From contig JAOARW010000013.1 in NCBI GenBank assembly GCA_025210475.1, forward strand, positions 1 to 52,819: a stretch of DNA of 52,819 nucleotides. Direction: 5' to 3'. The DNA is from Carboxylicivirga sp. (GTDB lineage: Bacteria; Bacteroidota; Bacteroidia; Bacteroidales; Marinilabiliaceae). Position 1 is the stretch's first letter, and each line of letters starts with the position of its first letter. The notes under the pieces are model-generated. The model was not told the origin of the DNA. It ran no database searches and saw only the letters and a list, made by a program, of their open reading frames with translations. Positions 35,382 through 41,063 of this stretch are shown here, in pieces. Position numbers and translations under genes: made by a program.

Positions 35382-35912
35382 ATGGATACACAATTAGCAA
35401 ATTTTGAATTTGACGGACAACAAGTAAGAACAATCACAGATGAAAACGGTGAAACTTGGTTTGTGGGAAATGATATAGCAAATCTTTTGGGCTATTCAAG
35501 ACCAAGTAAAGCAATTGCCGATCTGGTGCCAGAGAAACATATAAGGGGGCACCGAATTAGTGCCCCCTCTGGTTGTCAAGTAATGAAAGTTATTAATGAG
35601 GCCGGATTGTATCGGTTGATTTTTAAGAGTAGGCAAAAAAGAGCTGAATTATTTATTGATTGGGTTGCCTCTGAGGTGTTACCAACCATTCGCAAAACTG
35701 GCGGCTATGGTGTACAAAACAAGATACTTGCAGAGCTGTATCAAAAAGAGAATTTACGCAAGGATTTGGCCGCTAAACGCTATCAAATAAATAGGCAGAT
35801 TCAATATGTGGATATGCAAATAGAAGACCTGAAAAATACGCTCTTTTCTCCCTTACAGCTTGAAACGTCAGAGGTGCCAGTCAATCAGTTATCATTGTTC
35901 CCAGAGGATTAG
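35382..35912 (+). CDS. BRO-N domain antirepressor-like protein
   Basis: This 176-residue protein carries an N-terminal BRO domain (residues 3-105: FEFDGQQVRTITDENGETWFVGNDIANLLGY, in part, then RGHRIS and INEAGLYRLI). It has a helical C-terminal region and ends with QLSLF, which matches the consensus of bacterial sliding-clamp-binding peptides. BRO proteins are DNA-binding antirepressors in prophages. A perfect 9-bp GC-rich hairpin (35544-35552 with 35560-35568) lies inside the gene. Its role may be to switch the element on after helper infection; that is inference. Confidence 0.8.
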   Translation: MDTQLANFEFDGQQVRTITDENGETWFVGNDIANLLGYSRPSKAIADLVPEKHIRGHRISAPSGCQVMKVINEAGLYRLIFKSRQKRAELFIDWVASEVLPTIRKTGGYGVQNKILAELYQKENLRKDLAAKRYQINRQIQYVDMQIEDLKNTLFSPLQLETSEVPVNQLSLFPED

Positions 35913-35916
35913 TATT

Positions 35917-36102
35917 ATGGCGAAGATTTGGTACAAAGTTAAGGGTGTCGAGTATTGCGATACATTGGGATTGTCAGAACTCGACCCCATGGCTCCCATG
36001 TGGGACAATGTGACGCGGATTGAGCACGAAAACGAAGTGTATAGGACTAAAAGCGAGGTAACAGCCTTTTTAAATGATTACGCTTGTTTTACTGACAGCT
36101 AA
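35917..36102 (+). CDS. Small hypothetical protein
   Basis: A 61-residue acidic protein. The ATG at 35917 lies four bases after the BRO stop. A longer frame from 35860 would overlap the BRO gene and is less likely. Aromatic-rich N-terminus (KIWYKVKG), no family recognised. Confidence 0.55.
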   Translation: MAKIWYKVKGVEYCDTLGLSELDPMAPMWDNVTRIEHENEVYRTKSEVTAFLNDYACFTDS

Positions 36103-36173
36103 AGCTGCGATTTAGATATGAAGCAAAATAGCTCACCATCAATGAAAGGTAAAATAAATCAACCTCAACTAAT

Positions 36174-36758
36174 ATGAAACACAAAAACAAAGTGCCCGAT
36201 TTTATGGGGCTAGCACAGGCAGTATTAAAAGCCCGCCCCGCTATTGGGCGCGTTGAAGCAATGAAGTGGTTTAAGGATAGTTTTATCTTACAGGGCTTTA
36301 ATGATAATGCTCATCAGCCTTGGATTAAAACAAAAAGCCCGCTTATGGGTAAGCGCACACTATTAAATACTAATGCTTTAATGAATGGTTTAAGAGTAGC
36401 CGAAGAAAATCAAAAGCGGGTTATTATCGTTAATGGTATGGAGTACGCGGGCATTCATAATGAGGGTGGTTTTACTATCGTTACCGAAAAGATGAAAAAA
36501 TATTTTTGGTGGCAATATCGGATACATTCTAAGAGTGTTAGAAAAACCAAAAGCGGGCGGGTTGCCAAAGGTGCAGCCAATCAAAGCAACAATGCTAAAG
36601 CGAACTTTTGCAAAGCTATGGCATTAAAACCCGTAGGCTCTAAGATTAAAATACCTCAACGTAAATTTATGGGTAATAGCCGCAATATGATGCGTGTTAT
36701 GGATTCCGTTTTAATAGATTTCATTAAGCGAAAATCAAATCAAATACCTCATAAATAA
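36174..36758 (+). CDS. Phage virion morphogenesis / tail-completion-like protein
   Basis: This 194-residue basic protein has the signature of tail-completion or Mu gpG-type morphogenesis proteins. An N-terminal helix with WFKDSFILQGF is followed by LMGKRTLLNTNALMNGLRV, then the hallmark VNGMEYAGIHNEGG near residue 88, then a basic C-terminus. Such proteins join head to tail or finish the tail terminus in tailed phages. Together with the hub-like gene it gives island B two tail-interface functions without structural tail or head genes. Confidence 0.65.
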   Translation: MKHKNKVPDFMGLAQAVLKARPAIGRVEAMKWFKDSFILQGFNDNAHQPWIKTKSPLMGKRTLLNTNALMNGLRVAEENQKRVIIVNGMEYAGIHNEGGFTIVTEKMKKYFWWQYRIHSKSVRKTKSGRVAKGAANQSNNAKANFCKAMALKPVGSKIKIPQRKFMGNSRNMMRVMDSVLIDFIKRKSNQIPHK

Positions 36759-36930
36759 GCCGTTTAAATGCCCCGTTTATTTAATCAGTACTTAAATATT
36801 CTCCCGAAACAAAAAATGTATATTTCTTGATGCGACATAGGGGGTGTAAGTTTTGAAAAACCTTAGACGTTTGCATAACAATACATTACGATCATAAGAA
36901 AATAAAAAACCTTTAAGTTGCATTGAATTA

Positions 36931-36976
36931 GTGTTTAATTTTTAGGTGTTTAAATTCAATTACTAACTGTTTAAAC
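36931..36976 (+). promoter_or_regulatory. GTGTTTAA box cluster upstream of 36985 gene
   Basis: GTGTTTAAT (36931-36939), GTGTTTAAA (36946-36954, 15 bases later) and the palindromic GTTTAAAC (36969-36976) lie just before the small gene. The boxes match those in 31686-31799, suggesting a shared regulator. Confidence 0.5.
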
Positions 36977-36984
36977 TAACTATT

Positions 36985-37194
36985 TTGAGAAACCCAGAAC
37001 TAAAAAAGGCACGCGATAAAAAGATAGTCGAAAAGTTTCACGAACTATTTGATATTAAGCGTATGCGGATGGATGATGTATTAGAAGAGCTTTCAGAAAA
37101 ACACTTCTTTTTAGATACAAAATACATCTATTCGCAAATTTTCTACAACAAAGAGAATTATAAGTATTACAACGAATTGACTAGCGAAAAGTAA
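36985..37194 (+). CDS. Small helical DNA-binding-like protein
   Basis: This 69-residue protein has a TTG start at 36985. The sequence is basic and helical and has a helix-turn-helix-like feel (DDVLEELSEKHFFLDTKYIYSQIF), but I cannot name a family. It is controlled by GTGTTTAA-type boxes and stands directly before the small-RNA cluster, so it may be functionally linked to it. Confidence 0.5.
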   Translation: MRNPELKKARDKKIVEKFHELFDIKRMRMDDVLEELSEKHFFLDTKYIYSQIFYNKENYKYYNELTSEK

Positions 37195-37230
37195 AGTTTA
37201 CCTTTGTTCTAGTTGATTGTTTATATTTGT

Positions 37231-37296
37231 GGTGAGAGCGGATAAGTCCAATCTCAGCCCAAAGGTCAGAGCTTCGGTTTTGGCCTTTGTTATTTT
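37231..37296 (+). ncRNA. Small structured RNA unit 1
   Basis: A perfect -7 box TATATTTG (37222-37229) drives a transcript of about 65 nt. A second box, TACCTTTG, lies at 37199-37206. The 5' hairpin has outer stem TGAGA/TCTCA, a 2x2 internal loop, inner stem GGA/TCC and a TAAG tetraloop. The second hairpin (37260-37268 with 37281-37289) plus a T-rich run is the terminator. Its layout matches unit 2 with different paired bases. Confidence 0.7.
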
Positions 37297-37315
37297 AAAG
37301 GCTTATATTTGTAGT

Positions 37316-37380
37316 GGTTCGAGGTTACGACCGAGAACCTCCCAAAAGGGTTAGGGCTTTGGTTCTAACCCTTTTTATTT
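37316..37380 (+). ncRNA. Small structured RNA unit 2
   Basis: The promoter has TTTG at 37279-37282 (inside the unit 1 terminator), a 21-base spacer and TATATTTG at 37304-37311. The 5' hairpin has outer stem GGTTC/GAACC (37316-37320 with 37335-37339), a tandem GA/GA internal loop, inner stem GGT/ACC and TACG loop. A CTCCC linker follows, then an 11-bp terminator stem (37344-37354 with 37365-37375) and T-run. Total about 65 nt, with no sensible reading frame. Confidence 0.75.
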
Positions 37381-37406
37381 TTTCAATTAAACCGTATTTT
37401 TGCAAT

Positions 37407-37470
37407 GGTTCGAGCCTGTTAGACGAGAACCTCCCAAAAAGGCAATGGTTTACGCTATTGCCTTTTTGCT
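37407..37470 (+). ncRNA. Small structured RNA unit 3
   Basis: The -7 box TATTTTTG lies at 37395-37402. The 5' hairpin has GGTTC/GAACC (37407-37411 with 37427-37431), the same tandem GA/GA, and a different 11-base apical segment, GCCTGTTAGAC. The same CTCCCAAAA linker follows, then an 11-bp terminator (37436-37446 with 37457-37467). It is clearly a homologue of unit 2 with a changed loop and a changed terminator sequence. Confidence 0.75.
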
Positions 37471-37504
37471 GTTTTATGGCTTTGATACATTACCTTTGCT
37501 CTAT

Positions 37505-37602
37505 GGGCTGTAAGTTCCGAATGTAGCCCCTGTTCATCTTTCAATATTGATAGCGTACTAATAATTTAGAGCAATAGAACACCTCTCCTGTTGCTCTTTT
37601 TT
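37505..37602 (+). ncRNA. Small structured RNA unit 4
   Basis: The promoter has TTTG at 37465-37468 (in the T-run of unit 3), a 22-base spacer and TACCTTTG at 37491-37498. The 5' hairpin GGGCT/AGCCC (37505-37509 with 37525-37529) closes a 15-base loop. A longer single-stranded middle follows, then a 10-bp terminator (37568-37577 with 37588-37597) and six T. About 98 nt, a more distant member of the set. Confidence 0.7.
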
Positions 37603-37625
37603 AATTAATTTCTACCTTTGAGGCT

Positions 37626-37760
37626 CCTAAAAAATTTCTAGTACATGTTAGATTATAAGATTTATAAAAATATGCCCCTGCTATGGTGTTGGGTGTGGCG
37701 AAAGCCCCTCAGTTGGTTTCTAGAAAGCCAAAGGACACCTAAGGCGGGGGTCTTTTATTT
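37626..37760 (+). ncRNA. Structured RNA unit 5 (multi-branched) or leader with small ORF
   Basis: The promoter has TTG at 37591-37593, a 19-base spacer and TACCTTTG at 37613-37620. The transcript of about 135 nt folds by eye into a long closing helix (about 37675-37689 with 37735-37750). This encloses a GGC-GAAA-GCC tetraloop hairpin (37697-37706) and a TTGGTTTC/GAAA..CCAA hairpin (37713-37731), followed by a T-rich run. A 39-codon frame (37645-37764, Trp-rich) overlaps the same bases, so it could instead encode a small peptide. It lies just before the 37769 gene and may be its leader. Confidence 0.55.
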
Positions 37761-37768
37761 TTAGTCTT

Positions 37769-38059
37769 ATGAAAGAGTTAAAAGGATTCAAATTTGCATC
37801 ATTTAATGAGTGCAAAGGTGGTGGTGTTACGGTTCCCATTAAGTTTGACAGTATGGAAAGCGCAAGTGTTTGCATTAGTAATTTGATTGATGCCCTTAAC
37901 CTCATCGCTGAACAAGGTGACAATTTCGACCACAGAACCCCCGAGGAAGTTTTAACACCTGTTAGAGGTATTACAGAAGTTTTGAAAGGTTTGTACAATG
38001 AGAACCTTTTATATGACATTCCATTGCTTGACAAAGTGCGGGCAATGCAAAATAAATAG
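37769..38059 (+). CDS. Hypothetical protein downstream of small-RNA cluster
   Basis: This 96-residue soluble protein has a beta-like N-terminus (KGFKFASFNECKGGG) and helical remainder. I do not recognise a family. It begins five bases after the terminator-like end of small RNA unit 5, which may act as its leader, and is the last gene of island B. Its position among the RNA units makes it a candidate protein partner of those RNAs, but no RNA-binding motif is visible. Confidence 0.6.
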   Translation: MKELKGFKFASFNECKGGGVTVPIKFDSMESASVCISNLIDALNLIAEQGDNFDHRTPEEVLTPVRGITEVLKGLYNENLLYDIPLLDKVRAMQNK

Positions 38060-38070
38060 TTCTATCTTTG

Positions 38071-38136
38071 AAGAGCTAAAAAGCAAAATTGATTCAATGA
38101 GGGAAGTTTTACCAACGGGTAAGGTTTCCCTTTTTT
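38071..38136 (+). ncRNA. Possible sixth small RNA unit
   Basis: A perfect -7 box TATCTTTG (38063-38070) is followed by about 65 bases ending in a 13-bp stem with G-U pairs (38101-38113 with 38118-38130, ACG-type small loop) and six T. The size and promoter-terminator layout match the upstream units, but there is no clear 5' hairpin and no -33 TTG at normal spacing. Confidence 0.45.
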
Positions 38137-38163
38137 ATTGCCGGATATTCTCAAAAACTGCTC

Positions 38164-38189
38164 ACGGTTGTGCAATGGTTGTGCAAATG
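38164..38189. repeat. Right-end arm-type repeats of island B
   Basis: This 26-bp block is identical to 30060-30085 and consists of two 11-bp units starting GGTTGTGCAA. It lies 54 bases inside the right att core. Confidence 0.75.
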
Positions 38190-38192
38190 AAA

Positions 38193-38220
38193 AAAGCCTG
38201 ATAGATAACTATCAGGCTTT
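38193..38220 (-). terminator. tRNA-Leu terminator carried by island B
   Basis: The 12-bp perfect stem 38193-38204 with 38209-38220 has a 4-nt loop and an A-run on the left. It terminates tRNA-Leu transcription on the minus strand. It is nearly the same hairpin as the one at the right end of island A. Confidence 0.85.
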
Positions 38221-38242
38221 CTGTGCTTTACGATTTCGAATT

Positions 38243-38255
38243 GTACCCAGAGCCG
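38243..38255. repeat. att core at intact tRNA-Leu 3' end
   Basis: This is the right copy of GTACCCAGAGCCG, lying in the acceptor stem and T arm of the functional tRNA gene. The recombination point must be within or next to it, since the tRNA remains intact. Confidence 0.8.
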
Positions 38256-38327
38256 GGATCGAACCGGCACGATATTGCTATCACTGGTGTTTGAGACCAG
38301 CGCGTCTACCAATTCCGCCATCTGGGC
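38244..38327 (-). tRNA. tRNA-Leu (anticodon CAA)
   Basis: On the minus strand the acceptor GCCCAGA pairs with TCTGGGT (first pair G-U), then discriminator A and no encoded CCA. The anticodon loop CTCAAAC gives CAA. The long variable arm (GATA/TATC stem) is of the class II type expected for Leu. The T arm GCCGG/CCGGC is intact. This gene is the integration target of both islands, and its 3' end is supplied by island B. Confidence 0.93.
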
Positions 38328-38424
38328 AAACATCTCTTGTTTTGCGTTTGCGGTTGCAAAGATAGATAACTCGGGCATTCCTGCAATAGTAAAACAAGAA
38401 AATGTTTTAAATATTTTTCATATT

Positions 38425-39795
38425 TTAGTTAAGTGACTCTTTTTTAGTGTCTATTTTTTTTGTGACATAGCCATAAATTATTAGAGCAATGGCCGAGACC
38501 GATGCGATGCCTACAAAAACAAACCAAATATAGTGCGCGTGGTCATAGGCTGTCAGCTTTTCTGTAGCACTTAATGTTTTCGGATCTGGGCAGTAAATAC
38601 TCAATAGGTAACCTGATAACCCGAATCCAACCAAATGCGAAATAAACGAGTGCAAGTGGCTAAAACCAAGGTAAAGTCCTTCCTCGCCTTTCGGTGCCTG
38701 AAGAGAGAAATACTCCAGGAAGCGTGGTGAGATAAATACTTCAGCCAATCCTTGGAAGACAATACCAACAATCATCATAAAGGTAACCGGATGAACACCA
38801 AAGATGGTTCCATCAAACATATTACCCGATGCCATTGCCAAAGCTGAAACTGGCATAATAAACATACCAACCGTCATAGAGAATAATGCTGTGCGGCGGC
38901 GCATCAATTCGGTAATAAAAGCGACAGTAGTAAATACCACCAATGGATTAACGTTGGCATACCACGAAGGTGCAGCGTCTTCTCCTGCCATACGAAGTAC
39001 ATATTTAGGCATGGTAGCATAAAGTTGACTCTGAACCATCCAGAATCCTGTAATAATTAATATCAACGTAATTAAACGACCATTGGTAAACACCTTACCT
39101 AGGGCAGACCAAATCTCGCTGAGACTTTTACCTTCACCTTTAGTCTGAGCACTCTTATAGAAGAGGAAAACGGTAATAAGTGCAATTAGTGTCATTGATG
39201 CGGCAAAGAAGTTCAGGATAAACAGACCTTCATCACCCATGGACATACGAAGAGGTTTTACGATTAATTTTCCAGAGAAGGCCCCAATATTCACCATGGC
39301 GTAGAAGATAGAGAATCCTCGTGCACGGTTAGATACCGTCGTTTCTTTTGACACTGTTCCTGTTATCACACTCTTAATGAATGATCCACCAACGACTACA
39401 ATTAATAGTATAGGAACAATAAGGAATTTTTCCCATGACGTTTCAAGACCACTAAATTGAGTTGTTTCTCCATAGGCCACCAAACCATTGTTTTCGAAAA
39501 TGGCTGGAAGGATACCCATACCAGCATAGCCAATCGTTAAAAGTAAAAATGCCAACATCAATGCTTTGCGGAAGCCGATTTTATCAGCATAAGCACCGCT
39601 AAAGGTTGGTAAAAAGTACAATAAGGCACCAAAAGGACCTGCGATCCAAGCAGCCTCGATGTCAGTAAAGCCTAAAATTCTAGAGAGATACAGCGTCATC
39701 GCTATAAATACTCCATAATAAGCAGCACGCTCTAATAATTCAACAGTATTGGCAACCCAGAAAGCTCTTGAAAAGCTCCATTTCTTTTCTTCCAT
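38425..39795 (-). CDS. POT/PTR2-family peptide transporter (MFS)
   Basis: This 456-residue inner-membrane protein with about 12 TM helices is predicted to import di- and tripeptides with protons. The POT signature ExxERxxYYG is visible as ELLERAAYYG near residues 19-28. An MFS loop (GAYADKIGFRKAL) follows TM2. A -7 box TATTTTTG (complement of 39851-39858) lies 56 bases upstream. It is a core gene beside the tRNA. Its substrate class fits the two DPP7 enzymes of this window, though they are 32 kb away and the link is inference. Confidence 0.85.
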   Translation of the reverse strand: MEEKKWSFSRAFWVANTVELLERAAYYGVFIAMTLYLSRILGFTDIEAAWIAGPFGALLYFLPTFSGAYADKIGFRKALMLAFLLLTIGYAGMGILPAIFENNGLVAYGETTQFSGLETSWEKFLIVPILLIVVVGGSFIKSVITGTVSKETTVSNRARGFSIFYAMVNIGAFSGKLIVKPLRMSMGDEGLFILNFFAASMTLIALITVFLFYKSAQTKGEGKSLSEIWSALGKVFTNGRLITLILIITGFWMVQSQLYATMPKYVLRMAGEDAAPSWYANVNPLVVFTTVAFITELMRRRTALFSMTVGMFIMPVSALAMASGNMFDGTIFGVHPVTFMMIVGIVFQGLAEVFISPRFLEYFSLQAPKGEEGLYLGFSHLHSFISHLVGFGLSGYLLSIYCPDPKTLSATEKLTAYDHAHYIWFVFVGIASVSAIALIIYGYVTKKIDTKKESLN

Positions 39796-40058
39796 TATAA
39801 ATTATTTTAAAATTATTTTCCCTTTTCCAATGATAGTAAAACTACAACCCCAAAAATAGTTACTTTCTTTTTATTGAAAAGTCTTTTTATCATGGGATTA
39901 ACATCAGACTTCTTTAACGAACAATATTATACCCTTATTAGGATTGAAGTAGGTCAATTCTTTTAGTTGGTTAATAACTGTGAGTTTAAGTTGATTCTAT
40001 TGAGAAATTACAAAATCCAGTATTGGAGAGAAACGTCGAAAATATTGATAACAAATAG

Positions 40059-40066
40059 TAGTTTTG
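40059..40066 (+). promoter_or_regulatory. -7 box of recO promoter
   Basis: TAGTTTTG at 40059-40066, 17 bases before the ATG, fits the Bacteroidota consensus. No good -33 TTG is present at normal spacing. Confidence 0.5.
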
Positions 40067-40082
40067 TGCAAAATCAACAGCA

Positions 40083-40811
40083 ATGATACATCAAACGAAA
40101 GGCATCGTCCTGAATCATATCAAATACAAAGAGACCAGTATTATTGTAACGATTTATACCCATAAGTTTGGGCGTCAAAGCTACCTGGTTAATAAAGTGC
40201 GCAGTAAACGCAATAAGGGTAATGCCGTTCTGCTGCAACCCATGACTTTATTGGAAATGGATGTGTACCATCGACCTAAGGCCGATTTGCAGCGTATTAA
40301 AGATTTTAAGGTGGCTCATCCTTTGTGCAGCATTCCTTTTAAGCAGGAAAAGCGTGCCATGGCGTTTTTCCTGACTGAATTAATGAGTAAGGTATTGCGC
40401 GAGGAGGAAGAGAATACCGATTTATTCAATTTTATTTATCATGGCATCGAGGTGTTTGACACTGGCATTGAAGGCGATTTTAATTTTCATCTGTTTTTTA
40501 TTTTTCAATTGAGTCGTTTCCTTGGTTTTGGTCCCGAAGAAGCTTTTGATGCGGCGCCTTATTTTGATTTGCTCAATGGCCATTTTGCAAACGCTGAACC
40601 TTCTCATGGTTTTTACATAGCCGGTCAGGAACTTAATAATTGGAAAGAACTGTATCAACTGGGAATTGAAGATTTACAGAAGATAAACCTGAGAAGTAGT
40701 GAGCGCTTAAAGTTATTGGAACACCTGTTGGAGTACTATCGTTTGCACATTGATACATTGGGAGAACTTAAATCATTGTCGATTGTGCACCAGTTGTTTC
40801 ACGATAGTTAA
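40083..40811 (+). CDS. recO: DNA repair protein RecO
   Basis: This 242-residue cytoplasmic protein loads RecA onto SSB-coated DNA with RecR. The N-terminal OB-fold is recognisable (TKGIVLNHIKYKETSIIVTIYTHKFGRQSYLVN, in part), with the usual LQPMTLLEMDVYHRP strand. A helical C-terminal domain follows. The zinc cysteines seen in many RecO proteins are absent, as is common in Bacteroidota. It stands alone, divergent from the peptide transporter. Confidence 0.92.
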   Translation: MIHQTKGIVLNHIKYKETSIIVTIYTHKFGRQSYLVNKVRSKRNKGNAVLLQPMTLLEMDVYHRPKADLQRIKDFKVAHPLCSIPFKQEKRAMAFFLTELMSKVLREEEENTDLFNFIYHGIEVFDTGIEGDFNFHLFFIFQLSRFLGFGPEEAFDAAPYFDLLNGHFANAEPSHGFYIAGQELNNWKELYQLGIEDLQKINLRSSERLKLLEHLLEYYRLHIDTLGELKSLSIVHQLFHDS

Positions 40812-41063
40812 GAGGAAATGAAAAATGTGCTTTTTGTGCCATTGGTCAAATATTTTAGCACGTTGATTTAGAAAAACAGACCTTTCCACAAAACATACTA
40901 CATATTAAAATCATATTCCTTAAATTGATTCTTCGAACCAAAAATTGAATACCTTTTTATTGCAATCGTGTAAGGAGCGATGAAAAATCTTAACTCATCT
41001 GGCAAATTACCTCTGGTCAATAAAAAGCAAACTTAAACTGATGTAACAAGTTTTCATATTTAA

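Larger units (their letters stand above)
29907..38242. mobile_element. Integrative island B (satellite-like, with small-RNA cluster)
   Basis: This 8.3-kb element lies between the middle att core and the intact tRNA-Leu gene. Its recombinase gene is 200 bases inside the left end. An identical 26-bp repeat (30060-30085 and 38164-38189), made of two 11-bp units, lies inside both ends. Gene order: recombinase, excisionase-like, small gene, gpII/X-like replication protein, tail-hub-like protein, small gene, BRO protein, small gene, tail-completion-like protein, small gene, small-RNA cluster, small gene. It has no capsid, portal, terminase, tail tube or tape measure. Confidence 0.75.

Noticed and set aside
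37314..37526. 70-codon frame running through small-RNA units 2 to 4
   Set aside because: It crosses two terminators and two promoters, and the RNA pairing explains the sequence better.
37222..37602. The small-RNA cluster as a CRISPR or a tRNA cluster
   Set aside because: Each unit has its own promoter and terminator, repeats are not identical, and no unit folds into a tRNA cloverleaf.
29907..38242. Island B as an integrated filamentous phage because of its gpII/X-like gene
   Set aside because: There is no Zot-like ATPase, no major coat or adsorption genes, and the other virion-like genes are of tailed-phage type.
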